Shown here: in pieces, positions 7,593-15,621 of the stretch
Numbering within the stretch: the stretch's first letter is position 1
How the letters are laid out: each line of letters opens with the position of its first letter
Source: a bacterium
Lineage (GTDB): Bacteria > Chloroflexota > Anaerolineae > Caldilineales > Caldilineaceae
Length of the DNA stretch: 64,000 bases
Assembly: GCA_016124945.1 (NCBI GenBank)
Contig: WGMT01000053.1
Location: 1-64,000 of the forward strand
Direction of reading: 5' to 3'
Program-made: the position numbers and the translations under genes
Notes under the pieces: generated by a model
Database searches by the model: none
What the model saw: only the letters and a program-made list of their open reading frames with translations
Told to the model about the DNA's origin: nothing

Positions 7593-8099
7593 ATGTTTCA
7601 ATGTGACTATTGCGGCGTACAATTCCTGGAACATCAGCCAACCTGCCCCAAGTGCGGGGCTTTGATCAAAGTTATCACCACTTCGGTTGCATCTACCGAA
7701 ATGCTGCGAGCGATCTGCATCAAATATGACGGGACACTTAAGCTGTATTTGGACGACTCCATCAGCCCCCAGCGCATGGCCACTGCACGCAAGCGCTTGA
7801 ATGTCCCTGCGGATGAGGTCGTCGTGATGCTTTATGACGATACTTTGTTCGGGAATAATCGCTTGGGTTTTGCCATTTGCAGCGGCGGCCTGTATTGGCG
7901 TAACGATTGGGCTGTACCGTCGAAGCGCAGATTTCTAGCCTGGCCAGCCTTTGCCGAGCGTACGCTCATTCTCGAAAAATGGAATATAGATCTAGGACGT
8001 GGGGATCAAATTGGCATGGCCGGGATGGGCGACAACAAAGCGCGGGCGCAAGTGTTGGCATTGCTCAACGAAATCAAGGCCTTACAGCTAAGCTTGTAA
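7593..8099 (+). CDS. Zinc-ribbon protein of unknown function
   Basis: 168 residues. The first 25 residues carry two CxxC pairs (CDYCG and CPKCGA), a zinc ribbon. The rest is one alpha/beta domain with VVVMLYDDTLFGNNRLGFAICSGGLYWRNDW and a later FLAWPAFAE strand-helix unit, resembling a small domain seen in TerB-linked and other stress proteins; this resemblance is from memory and weak. ATG 7593 is chosen over 7569 because GTGGAGG lies 5 bases upstream. It ends 39 bases before repeat copy F. Confidence 0.6.
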   Translation: MFQCDYCGVQFLEHQPTCPKCGALIKVITTSVASTEMLRAICIKYDGTLKLYLDDSISPQRMATARKRLNVPADEVVVMLYDDTLFGNNRLGFAICSGGLYWRNDWAVPSKRRFLAWPAFAERTLILEKWNIDLGRGDQIGMAGMGDNKARAQVLALLNEIKALQLSL

Positions 8100-8138
8100 G
8101 GATCTCGCCTGTCGCAGCCAATCTTAGGCATCAAGCAG

Positions 8139-8204
8139 GCGTTGCGCCATATCGCCGAGAAGCCCCCCGATGTCTTGTGGGATGGGGTGCATCCTAACTG
8201 ATGA
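8139..8204 (+). repeat. Antitoxin-tail repeat, copy F
   Basis: Twenty codons ending DVLWDGVHPN, then tandem TGA stops at 8199-8204, the same length as copies B and C. Confidence 0.7.
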
Positions 8205-8211
8205 GAAGCTG

Positions 8212-8240
8212 AGCCGGTCCTGAGGCCGGCTTTTCTTTTG
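8212..8240 (+). terminator. Terminator of repeat copy F
   Basis: AGCCGGTCC and GGCCGGCTT arms around TGA are followed by TTCTTTT. Confidence 0.6.
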
Positions 8241-8263
8241 GCTAGAAGACGACACTGGTTTTG

Positions 8264-8272
8264 TGATACAAT
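8264..8272 (+). promoter_or_regulatory. Extended -10 (TGATACAAT) upstream of the DUF4258 gene
   Basis: TG-A-TACAAT fits an extended -10 with one change. It would give a leader of about 115 bases before the toxin start at 8395. Confidence 0.4.
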
Positions 8273-8394
8273 CATTTCCGTATGGTTTCTGTAGTGACCA
8301 ACGCCATCCAGCTATCGTACAAGAATGAGCAGCAACGATATACGAACGAGTGCTACAACAGATGTGAGAGAAGGTCCGCACACGTCAGTACGTG

Positions 8395-8622
8395 ATGACG
8401 CTTCATGCCGAAGAAGAGATGAACGACGATGGCCTCTCGATCTTCGATGTGGAACATATCATACTCACCGGTGAAGTGACGGAACGCCAAAATGATCAGG
8501 CGACGAACGAGTGGAAATATCTCGTCTTCGGTCAGTCCGTCCATGGAGAAGCTATTTCGGTCGTGGCGAAGATCAGTGTTACAGAAAAACTCGTGATTAT
8601 CACCGTATTCAGAGAACAATAA
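8395..8622 (+). CDS. DUF4258 toxin-like protein
   Basis: 75 residues. MTLHAEEEMNDDGLSIFDVE followed by ILTGEVTERQND and VVAKISVTEKLVIITVFRE is the DUF4258 pattern, a RelE-superfamily-like group commonly encoded before MqsA/YgiT-type zinc-finger antitoxins. Exactly that partner follows one base later. The bases before the ATG encode EKVRTRQYV in frame up to a TGA at 8365, which looks like the usual N-terminus cut off; a 2-base deletion near 8370 would join it to an upstream ATG at 8325. No clear ribosome site precedes 8395, so the gene may be disrupted at its 5' end. Confidence 0.65.
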   Translation: MTLHAEEEMNDDGLSIFDVEHIILTGEVTERQNDQATNEWKYLVFGQSVHGEAISVVAKISVTEKLVIITVFREQ

Positions 8623-8623
8623 C

Positions 8624-8882
8624 ATGACAGAAAACACACCAGTCGCTGTAACCTGTAACCTGTGATCTGTGCGGGAAAGAAGGGGCAAAGATTCGTTTCG
8701 TTTCCAGAAGCTACGGACGAGGCGAGACGCTGTTTGTGATTGAAAACGTACCCGTTGTAAGCTGTCCGCATTGTGGTGAAAGTTACCTCACCGCTGATAC
8801 ATTGCATGAAATCGAGCGAATTAAGTTGCATCGCCAACTACTGGCTAACCAACGTTCTGTGCCGGTGGCAGTGTTTGCCTGA
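8624..8882 (+). pseudogene. MqsA/YgiT-type zinc-finger antitoxin broken by a 7-bp tandem duplication
   Basis: ATG 8624 opens a frame that stops at TGA 8663 after 13 codons. GTAACCT is present twice in tandem at 8648-8654 and 8655-8661. Reading with a single copy gives an intact protein of about 83 residues with CDLCG and CPHCGE, the two CxxC pairs of the YgiT-type zinc finger, and a C-terminal helix (IERIKLHRQLLANQ), ending at 8882. It directly follows the DUF4258 toxin gene. The slip may be reversible. No alternative start restores the first CxxC. Confidence 0.7.
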
Positions 8883-9309
8883 CGCCTCCTCCGGTATTCA
8901 TTATCACGGTAGTTGTTGCGATCGGACTGTCTGCGTCACAGTTTGCGAGTGACAGGGGCCTGCGTTTGGAAATCAACAAGCGCAGTGAATCTGCCCGTGA
9001 AGCAACCAACTTTGAGGATCACGAACCAGGCTAACCCATTGTTCGCCGTGGCCTGGTGACCGCGGTCGTTGGGCGAGTGTTGCTTGAACGTGTTTCTTGA
9101 TTGAGATAGTAATCTGCTTTGGCACTGTGGTGCGCTCCTCCAACTTGAGTTACCCCCGATGTATTTTTGCCTCTTGACTTCGTAGGTCATATGTTCTATT
9201 GTTTGGCGCGTAATCCTATCCGACTCCCCTCACATCCGCAAAATAGGTATGTGGATAGTGTATACCTACAGCCACGTAGCCGCAGCAGAAACACCAAAAC
9301 GGAGGAAAG
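8883..9309. other. Gene-free stretch of 427 bases
   Basis: No convincing gene is seen. One plus-strand frame from 8882 to 9034 is open and begins hydrophobic (VFIITVVVAIGLSASQFASD) but has no start. Near 9072-9093 a short run (RVLLERVS then TGA) resembles a very worn antitoxin tail. Confidence 0.4.
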
Positions 9310-9696
9310 ATGAGTACATCCTACAAGCCGCCGGGCTACAGCACCGTCTCTCCCTATTTGATCGTCGATGGCGCCAGTGAAACAATCGACTTCCTTGTGC
9401 GCGTCTTTGATGCGGTCGAACTGCGTCGCTTCCCCGATGCAGACGGCAAGCTCACTCACGCCGAAGTGCAGATTGCTGATACAGTCGTAATGCTTGCCGA
9501 TGGTGGTGATGGTTGGCCGCCAATTCCCGCCAACGTGCATGTGTACGTGACCGATGTCGACGCCACCTATCGCCGCGCCCTGGAAGCCGGGGCAACGTCG
9601 GTGCAAGAACCCATGAAGAAAGATGACGCAGACAAGCGCGGCGGGCTCAAAGACATGGGCGGCACCACTTGGTGGATTGCGACCCAAGTCGAGTAA
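9310..9696 (+). CDS. VOC/PhnB-like protein
   Basis: 128 residues. It starts with STVSPYLIVDGASETIDFLVRVFDA and ends with KDMGGTTWWIATQVE, the pattern of PhnB-like glyoxalase-fold proteins, in which GN/W-containing strands close the metal site. HAEVQIADTVVMLAD is the second strand pair. ATG 9310 has an ACGGAGGAAAG site, among the strongest in the window. Single gene between unannotated sequence and a YdeI-like gene 55 bases downstream. Substrate unknown. Confidence 0.75.
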   Translation: MSTSYKPPGYSTVSPYLIVDGASETIDFLVRVFDAVELRRFPDADGKLTHAEVQIADTVVMLADGGDGWPPIPANVHVYVTDVDATYRRALEAGATSVQEPMKKDDADKRGGLKDMGGTTWWIATQVE

Positions 9697-9750
9697 CGAA
9701 TAATCGTTTTGTAAAAGCTTAGTCTTGAGTAATCTTCAGGAGAACAAACG

Positions 9751-10233
9751 ATGAACAAGGTAGTTTCCAACAATGATAGTGAGAAGCCGTCGCCCATTAC
9801 ATTTCACACGACTATCCTACAAACAGGAAAAAACACCGCCGGCATCCAAGTTCCTCAAGAAATCATAGAAAAACTTGGGGCTGGTAAACGCCCGCTGGTT
9901 CGCGTCACAGTTAATGAATACACCTATCGCAGTGCCGTGGCTGTCATGGACAGCAAGTATATGATCAGCTTTATCGCCGAACATCGGAAAGCTTCTGGTG
10001 TTGAAGGCGGCGATGAAGCAGATGTAACGTTGGAACTCGATCTAGAATCGCGTTCTGTTGAAATTCCCCAAGACTTAAAAGACGCTCTAATTGAAGCGAA
10101 TGCATTCGGCGCATTCGAAGAATCTGCGCCATCCATGCAAAAGGAATATGTTCGTCAGGTAGAAGGAGCCAAGGCGCAAGAAACTCGCCAACGTCGAATT
10201 ACAAAGATTGTGGGAAATTTGAGTGCAGGCTAA
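9751..10233 (+). CDS. DUF1905/YdeI-family protein
   Basis: 160 residues. The first 95 residues (ITFHTTILQTGKNTAGIQVPQEIIEKLGAGKRPLVRVTVNEYTYRS, broken here only for description by its strands) form the DUF1905 beta-barrel, and the C-terminus (IPQDLKDALIEANAFGAFEESAPSMQKEYVRQVEGAK) is the YdeI/OmpD-associated helical part. Family members have been linked to bacteriocin or peptide resistance, but the mechanism is not known. ATG 9751 follows TTCAGGAGAACAAACG. The last residues QRRITKIVGNLSAG are the usual end. Confidence 0.75.
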   Translation: MNKVVSNNDSEKPSPITFHTTILQTGKNTAGIQVPQEIIEKLGAGKRPLVRVTVNEYTYRSAVAVMDSKYMISFIAEHRKASGVEGGDEADVTLELDLESRSVEIPQDLKDALIEANAFGAFEESAPSMQKEYVRQVEGAKAQETRQRRITKIVGNLSAG

Positions 10234-10403
10234 CACCCGGCTGCAATGGAGGGCTTTTCACGCCGCTGAAGCGGAGCGCTATGCCCTTCTGAATTCAGTG
10301 ATGACCGAAGGTCATCTCTATTATTGGACGGGTAGTCTAGGCTTCATGATGGAGCGAGCGTGTTCGCCTTGAAACATCGTTGTTCAGGTGCAGGAGGATG
10401 TAT

Positions 10404-10961
10404 ATGGGACGACTGATCGTGTCAATGAACTTGTCTTTGGACGGCTATATTGAGGCCGAAGGCGAAGACGACGGTAGTTGGCTGCGCATCGATGAAGAAG
10501 TGCACAGTGTCTTCAATGAGCTTGCAGCGGGTGCCGATGCGTTCCTCTATGGTCGGAAAGTCTACGCGGTAATGATCCCATATTGGCCGAATGCTGCTGA
10601 GGACGCGCAGAAGCCAGCGTATGAACGCGAGTATGGGCGGCTATGGGTGGCGAAACCGAAAGTGGTCGTCTCCACATCCATGAAGGAAGTCGGCTGGAAC
10701 ACGCGTGTGCTATCACTCGACGTGTTTGATGACATTGCGCGTCTGAAGCAGGCGTCAGAAGGCTACATTTTGTGTTATGGCGGGGCTGAACTTGTGTCGG
10801 GTTTACATGAACGTCGGCTGGTTGATGAGTATACACTTTTCATTCATCCAAGCACACTCGGGGCCGGTGTATCTCTCTTCCGAGAACGCGCTGACCTCAA
10901 TCTTCTCGACATACGCCGGTTTAGACAAGGGACACTTGCACTCCGCTACGCCACCTCTTGA
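10404..10961 (+). CDS. RibD C-terminal/dihydrofolate-reductase-like protein
   Basis: 185 residues. MGRLIVSMNLSLDGYIE opens the DHFR-like fold of RibD-C proteins; DAFLYGRKVYAVM, KVVVSTSM, LCYGGAELVSGL and RLVDEYTLFIHPSTLGAG are the NADPH-binding and core motifs. Members reduce pterin- or pyrimidine-like substrates, but stand-alone copies are mostly uncharacterised. ATG 10404 lies 6 bases after AGGAGG; ATG 10398 overlaps that site. An AraC gene begins 28 bases downstream on the same strand. Confidence 0.8.
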   Translation: MGRLIVSMNLSLDGYIEAEGEDDGSWLRIDEEVHSVFNELAAGADAFLYGRKVYAVMIPYWPNAAEDAQKPAYEREYGRLWVAKPKVVVSTSMKEVGWNTRVLSLDVFDDIARLKQASEGYILCYGGAELVSGLHERRLVDEYTLFIHPSTLGAGVSLFRERADLNLLDIRRFRQGTLALRYATS

Positions 10962-10989
10962 TCGCTATAGTTGCCCAGAAACAGTCGGG

Positions 10990-11841
10990 ATGAATATGGA
11001 CACAGTTCACTACGAGCAACTACGCCCACCGGCAGCACTTTCTGACAAAATTGAATGTTTTTGGCGCTTACTACTGCCAAATGTGGTGGCGCCGGGCGAG
11101 ATAATTTCGGCTGAACATCGAGCCGAGATTTTGTTCCAGTTTGAAGGACGATCACAGATACTTCTCCCCGCACTAGACGGCCCCTTTGAGTGTGCGTCTA
11201 GTTGGTTGATGCGTCCTTATGCCCAAGCGCTGCACGTGAGGCAGGTTGGTGTAACTAGCTCGGCCATGATTGGCGTACGATTCACCGCAGGCGGGTGGAC
11301 GGCATTCGAGCATAACGACACGACAGACAAACAGCCGTATATGTTCATGCCACTAAACGATTTTTACCCGCCTGGTGATGTGCGCCGGCTTGAAGAACAA
11401 CTTTACCAAACGCTTCGCACTCCTCAGTGGGCTGATCCCCTCATTTCCTTTTTTATGGGGCGCAAAGTCGAGCGCTTGCATTTTGATCGGATTGTCTATG
11501 CAACAACACAGTTGCAGCAGCGCCAGGTGAGCGTTTCGGCACTTGCAGACGAGGTTAACCTGAGTGAACGTCAGTTCGTTCGCATTTTCCGACAGCAGGT
11601 TGGTCTGTCACCGAAACAATATGCACGCATTGTACGCCTGAATCGTGCCTTATGCTCGCCGGCGCCTGACCTTTATGGCCTGACTTTGGAACAAATGGCG
11701 ATACGGTACGGATACCACGATGCGTCACATCTTGTTCGTGAGTTTCAGACGTTGGTGGGTGTGTCGCCGCTTGTCTATTTCACCGGCGAGTATGATCTGA
11801 TCGACCAGAAGTTCCGTGAACATGACCGATTTTTACAATAG
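10990..11841 (+). CDS. AraC-family regulator with DUF6597-like N-terminus
   Basis: 283 residues. The N-terminus (YEQLRPPAALSDKIECFWRL, HRAEILFQFEG, MIGVRFTAGGW) is a DUF6597-like sensor. Residues from about 185 hold two HTH units: VSALADEVNLSERQFVRIFRQQVG and LEQMAIRYGYHDASHLVREFQ, the normal full AraC pair, unlike the shortened one at 2640. ATG 10990 is chosen because homologous similarity begins there; the frame is open upstream into the RibD-C gene. Probably cotranscribed with that gene and perhaps regulating the VOC gene at 11898. Confidence 0.8.
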   Translation: MNMDTVHYEQLRPPAALSDKIECFWRLLLPNVVAPGEIISAEHRAEILFQFEGRSQILLPALDGPFECASSWLMRPYAQALHVRQVGVTSSAMIGVRFTAGGWTAFEHNDTTDKQPYMFMPLNDFYPPGDVRRLEEQLYQTLRTPQWADPLISFFMGRKVERLHFDRIVYATTQLQQRQVSVSALADEVNLSERQFVRIFRQQVGLSPKQYARIVRLNRALCSPAPDLYGLTLEQMAIRYGYHDASHLVREFQTLVGVSPLVYFTGEYDLIDQKFREHDRFLQ

Positions 11842-11897
11842 GCATTGGATATGATAAGCACCTTATCAGCCAAGTAACGAGAGAAAGGAATCTGTCC

Positions 11898-12281
11898 ATG
11901 CATATCCAACATATTGATCTAATTGGCATGCCCGTGACCAATCAACAAGTATCCCTTAACTTTTACACGAGCATGCTCGGGTTTGAAGTACGCACGAACA
12001 TGGAACACTTCGAAAGCGACGATCCAGACGTTCGCTGGATCGAACTCGTGCCACCTGGTGCGTCGACCGCGATTGTGCTCGCATCCTGGGAGAAGCCCGG
12101 CAGCAGCGGAACCACCGTCCTGATTACGACCGACATTGAAGCGGATTATGCCGAATTGAAGGCAAAGGGACTCGACCTTCCGCCGTTGGAGTACTTGCCG
12201 TGGGGGATTTCAACAGTGATCACCGATCCAGACGGTAACAATTTACTCCTACAGCAGAACATTGACATGCCATCCTCATAG
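11898..12281 (+). CDS. VOC-family protein
   Basis: 127 residues. It begins MHIQHIDLIGMPVTNQQVSL with NFYTSMLGFEVRT, then VRWIELVPPGASTAIVLAS, and ends TVITDPDGNNLLLQQN, the full two-module VOC pattern with conserved His, Glu and DPDGN turn. ATG 11898 is preceded by GAGAAAGGAAT. It follows the AraC gene by 56 bases, and a MITE-like element begins 27 bases after its stop. Substrate unknown. Confidence 0.8.
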   Translation: MHIQHIDLIGMPVTNQQVSLNFYTSMLGFEVRTNMEHFESDDPDVRWIELVPPGASTAIVLASWEKPGSSGTTVLITTDIEADYAELKAKGLDLPPLEYLPWGISTVITDPDGNNLLLQQNIDMPSS

Positions 12282-12307
12282 TCTACAGCACCCGGAGGTG
12301 GTGTGGG

Positions 12308-12442
12308 CATAGGCGTTAAGTTAAGGGATAGCGAGAGTGCCGGGACTTCACGTTGGACGTGTCGCCAGGAGTGGATGTCCTAGCTCGCTGCGACGAAAAG
12401 TCCCCGGCACTTGCTCGTACGGTGCTTAACTTAACGCCTATG
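12308..12442. mobile_element. MITE-like element, copy 1
   Basis: 135 bp bounded by CATAGGCGTTAAGTTAAG and its inverted complement, with a second nested inverted pair (GTGCCGG-GACTT / AAGTCCCCGGCAC). A close copy in the opposite orientation lies at 61919-62043. No transposase is encoded. Target-site duplications are not clear. Confidence 0.7.
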
Positions 12443-12569
12443 GGGCCTGTGGGGTGGGCTGCATCACGGTTGGCGACAATGCAAAAACGAAAAGTTTGGC
12501 CAGTCCTCGGGCTGGTCTTTGGGCCAGTTCTTGAGCCAATCCTTGGGACGGTGTTTGGGCTGACGTTTC

Positions 12570-12578
12570 TGCTATAAT
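12570..12578 (+). promoter_or_regulatory. Extended -10 promoter element (TGCTATAAT)
   Basis: Perfect TGnTATAAT placed after the stacked hairpins; it could drive the DUF4914 gene or a short RNA ending at the terminator near 12781. Confidence 0.5.
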
Positions 12579-12751
12579 CGCCTCATATAGCTCAGGTTTA
12601 GCTTCACCTTTCAGAAAGCTATCTGATTCAGTGGTTTCAGGCGCAGGGTGATGACTATGAGCAACGTGTGGAAGAGCGTCGGTGGGGTTGGCATCTACAC
12701 AATTAAATAGAGACAATTGCATAAAGAAAATCGCGGGACGATGATGGCGGC

Positions 12752-12788
12752 GAGGATGATGGATAATCCTTGCCGCTTTTGTTTTGGA
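12752..12788 (+). terminator. Hairpin with T-rich tail
   Basis: GGCGGCGAGGAT and ATCCTTGCCGC pair around a short loop, followed by TTTTGTTTTGG. It lies upstream of the DUF4914 gene, so the promoter at 12570 may make a short transcript of about 200 bases or be attenuated. Confidence 0.5.
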
Positions 12789-12845
12789 TGAGAATAGTTT
12801 GCATTCGTATCTTCGTTATTCACGTAGCAAAAGGAAAATTTGTTC

Positions 12846-14774
12846 ATGACGATGCACAAAGAAAACCTGTCCACTTTTCCCCGCGTCTCACCCGGCGCAG
12901 ACGTACTCAATCGCCTGAATCTGCCGGACGATTTGCGTGACGTGCTGACAAACTGCCGCAGCCTGACCATCGCCGAGAGCACGGAGCAGCTTGTCGAACT
13001 ATCATTGGGCGGCTCGGAAGATGGCCGATTCGAAGTAGGCTACGACGTGCCGGGGCGTGGCTGGGTGCCCGAGGTACACGTCGTGCGGGTCCGCAACGGT
13101 GTGGCGGTCAATTACGTGGAACCCTACATGCGCCGCCGCGACCCCGACTGTATGGTCATCGCCGACGAAATGCCGACCGACAAGCCGCGCTTCAAAGATC
13201 GCTTCCCCTATCCGTTTGAAAATCTGCGCGAGGAGACCCTGGCCTGGCTAAAGGATCAGGACCTTGCCTGCTTCTTCTTCAAGTCGGGCCAGATGGACAG
13301 CGGCCTACCGTCGGTGGCGGTCTGCCCGGCAAACGCTGGCTTCTTCGCCTTCGGACTGGCGTTGCTACAGGGTATCCTCCCGCTGGACGAGTTGGACGAA
13401 ACATTCACGCCCGGCGCCGTCATCTATGTGGCTCCGCCGTTCCGTCACACCCACTTCGACGGCAAACAGATGGTGGTGCATGAGCGGCGCCACAATCTGC
13501 ACACGATGTTCAGCTACAATCTCTACCCGGGCCCCAGCGCCAAGAAGGGTATCTACGGCGTGCTGCTGAACCTTGGTGAGCGCGAAGGCTGGGTCACCGT
13601 CCACGGCTCGACGGTACAGGTGATCACGCCCTACGACAACGTGGTGACAATCACCCACGAGGGGGCCAGCGGCGGCGGCAAGAGTGAGATGCTCCAGTAC
13701 GCCCACCGCGAGGCGGACGGGCGCCTCCTGATCGGCGAGAATATCGTCACCGGCGAACGCCGCTACCTCTCTTTGCCGCAGGGCTGTGCGCTGCATCCGG
13801 TAACAGACGACATGGCGCTGGCCCACCCAAGCTTCCAGAACGGCAGCGGCAAACTGGCAGTAAAGGATGCTGAAGGCGCCTGGTTTGTACGGGTCAACCA
13901 CATCAACCGCTACGGTATGGATCCGAATCTAGAGAGCCTCTGCGCGCAGTCGTCTGAGCCGCTTCTCTTTTTGAGCCTGCACGCTGTACCAGATGCCACC
14001 TGCCTGATCTGGGAGCACGTCGAAGATGCGCCGGGCAAGCCCTGCCCCAACCCACGTGTGATTCTGCCACGGCAGATCGTCCCCGATATTGTGGACGAGG
14101 TGGTGGAAGTGGACATCCGCAGTTTCGGCGTGCGGACGCCACCCTGCACAAAGGAAAAGCCGAGCTATGGCATCTTGGGAATGGTGCACCTGCTGCCACC
14201 GGCATTGGGCTGGCTGTGGCGCATGGTGGCACCGCGTGGGTTCGATAACCCCAGCATTACCGACACAGCCGGCATGACAAGTGAGGGCGTCGGCTCGTAC
14301 TGGCCGTTCGCCACCGGGCTGAGGGTAGACCAGGCCAACCTGCTCCTCGAGCAGATTCGGAATACGCCCCGCACGCGTTACACACTCTCCCCGAATCAGC
14401 ACGTCGGCGCCTGGCAGACGGGTTTTATTCCACAGTGGGTGGCGCGTGAGTATCTGGCCCGGCGCGGTGGAGCCAAGTTCCGCCCCGATCAGCTCACGCC
14501 TGCACGTTGCCCACTGCTCGGCTATGCCCTCTACACCATGCAGATCGAGGGCTTGACTATTCCCCGCTGGTTCCTTGAGGTCAACACGCAGCCGGAGGTT
14601 GGGAACGAGGCCTACGACGAGGGCGCTCGCCAGTTGGCCGACTTCTTCGCCCAGCAACTAAAGCCGTACCTGGCAGAGACGAGCCTCGATCCCCTGGGTC
14701 GGCAGATCATTGAGTGCGCACTCGATGACGGCAGCTTGAGCGACTTCGAAGGGTTCATGCACGGGATCAAGTAG
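12846..14774 (+). CDS. DUF4914 protein with a PEPCK-like P-loop
   Basis: 642 residues. Residues 273-280 read GASGGGKS, the phosphate-binding loop of the PEP carboxykinase fold, and the surrounding regions (NLREETLAWLKDQDLACFFFKSGQMDSG, FRHTHFDGKQMVVHERRHNLHTMFSYNLYPG in pieces) fit DUF4914, a large bacterial family of unknown reaction. The N-terminal half may hold its own domain; the C-terminal part includes TPARCPLLGYALYTMQIEG. ATG 12846 follows AAAGGAAAA. It stands alone, followed by a strong hairpin. It is likely a nucleotide-dependent kinase or carboxykinase relative (inference). Confidence 0.75.
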   Translation: MTMHKENLSTFPRVSPGADVLNRLNLPDDLRDVLTNCRSLTIAESTEQLVELSLGGSEDGRFEVGYDVPGRGWVPEVHVVRVRNGVAVNYVEPYMRRRDPDCMVIADEMPTDKPRFKDRFPYPFENLREETLAWLKDQDLACFFFKSGQMDSGLPSVAVCPANAGFFAFGLALLQGILPLDELDETFTPGAVIYVAPPFRHTHFDGKQMVVHERRHNLHTMFSYNLYPGPSAKKGIYGVLLNLGEREGWVTVHGSTVQVITPYDNVVTITHEGASGGGKSEMLQYAHREADGRLLIGENIVTGERRYLSLPQGCALHPVTDDMALAHPSFQNGSGKLAVKDAEGAWFVRVNHINRYGMDPNLESLCAQSSEPLLFLSLHAVPDATCLIWEHVEDAPGKPCPNPRVILPRQIVPDIVDEVVEVDIRSFGVRTPPCTKEKPSYGILGMVHLLPPALGWLWRMVAPRGFDNPSITDTAGMTSEGVGSYWPFATGLRVDQANLLLEQIRNTPRTRYTLSPNQHVGAWQTGFIPQWVAREYLARRGGAKFRPDQLTPARCPLLGYALYTMQIEGLTIPRWFLEVNTQPEVGNEAYDEGARQLADFFAQQLKPYLAETSLDPLGRQIIECALDDGSLSDFEGFMHGIK

Positions 14775-14789
14775 CACGGATCATCCTGA

Positions 14790-14832
14790 GCGTACAGTGT
14801 CCTCCGTACGGCAATAGGAGGATACTGTACGC
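14790..14832 (+). terminator. Hairpin after the DUF4914 gene
   Basis: GCGTACAGTGTCCTCC pairs with GGAGGATACTGTACGC (one mismatch) over a 10-base loop. No clean T-run follows. Confidence 0.5.
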
Positions 14833-14943
14833 GTTTACAAGGGATTCAACTCCTCACATTTTTACAGTAATTCGCTTTTGGATGAAGATAAGTAATTGTA
14901 CAGTTACAGGGGCGACGCACTGGCCGATATGAGTGAGGTATGA

Positions 14944-15438
14944 ATGAATGCCATGAAGAAATCAAGCAATGGTGCCAGGTTGGTTATCGTCTGTGGTTTG
15001 CCCGGATCAGGAAAGACAACCTTAGCAAAGCGCCTTGCGGAAAGTCTACCTGCGGTACGCCTTGCCCCTGACGAATGGATGGATACGCTCGCTATTGATC
15101 TCTATGACGAAGAAAGTCGGGCGAGGATTGAGGCGCTGCAGTGGAAACTGGGTCAAGATCTCCTCAAGCTCGGTCTCACGGTCATTATCGAATGGGGAAC
15201 TTGGGGTAGATCCGAACGAGACACACTGCGTGAGGGTGCTCGTAAGCTTGGGGCTGCTGTCGAATTGCACTACCTGTCTGCGCATCCCGACATCCTTTTC
15301 GAGCGCATTCAGCACCGAGGCATGGAAGATCCGCCGATCAAACGTGAGGATGTTCTGCGATGGGCCGAGAGTATTGAAGTGCCGACGCAGGAAGAGATGG
15401 CGCTCTTTGATCCGCCAAGTCAAGGCGGCGAAAATTAG
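14944..15438 (+). CDS. P-loop kinase (AAA_33, zeta/chloramphenicol-phosphotransferase-like)
   Basis: 164 residues. GLPGSGKTTLAKRLA (Walker A) is at residues 19-33, followed by VRLAPDEWMD and a later VIIEWGTWGRSERD strand and HPDILFERIQHRG arginine-rich lid. This matches small ATP-dependent kinases of the AAA_33 group, which phosphorylate small molecules such as antibiotics, nucleosides or RNA ends. ATG 14944 has GAGG 6 bases upstream; ATG 14953 is possible. Substrate cannot be named. It lies between the DUF4914 gene and a HAD gene. Confidence 0.75.
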   Translation: MNAMKKSSNGARLVIVCGLPGSGKTTLAKRLAESLPAVRLAPDEWMDTLAIDLYDEESRARIEALQWKLGQDLLKLGLTVIIEWGTWGRSERDTLREGARKLGAAVELHYLSAHPDILFERIQHRGMEDPPIKREDVLRWAESIEVPTQEEMALFDPPSQGGEN

Positions 15439-15621
15439 GCCCACTTCGGCAGGGAGACGTTTGTTGTGGAAGATGATAAACTTCTTTATCCAGTGGAGAT
15501 AAGTCTGTCGCGTGCGGATAGAGTCGTGTGTGACCCGGATTTTGCAAGTTCGTTATAGGTTTGTCTTTCGTATGGAATGACTCAGAAATGAGTCCTAATG
15601 AATTGTTAGGCGTAACAAACC

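Larger units (their letters stand above)
12443..12845 (+). other. Gene-free stretch with stacked hairpins and a promoter
   Basis: From about 12496 to 12562 GGCC/TTGGG-containing short inverted repeats follow one another, like degenerate repeats of the terminator found in the antitoxin-tail repeats. An extended -10 (TGCTATAAT) is at 12570-12578. Beyond it a short open frame (QGDDYEQRVEERRWGWHLHN then TAA, about 12633-12709) lacks a start. At 12746-12781 GCGGCGAGGATGATGGATAATCCTTGCCGC forms a hairpin with a following TTTTGTTTT, a likely terminator. Confidence 0.45.

Noticed and set aside
12353..12577. Open frame of 74 codons on the plus strand
   Set aside because: It overlaps the MITE-like element and the stacked hairpins; its hydrophobic end is only the translation of repeated TTGGGC hairpin units.
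15580..15621. Integron attC-like sequence (AATTGTTAGGC before the HAD gene ATG, with a GACTCA/TGAGTC hairpin)
   Set aside because: The GTTAGGC core is present and the small-gene content resembles cassettes, but no GCCTAAC partner or palindromic attC body is found at 60-140 bases, and no integrase is in the window.
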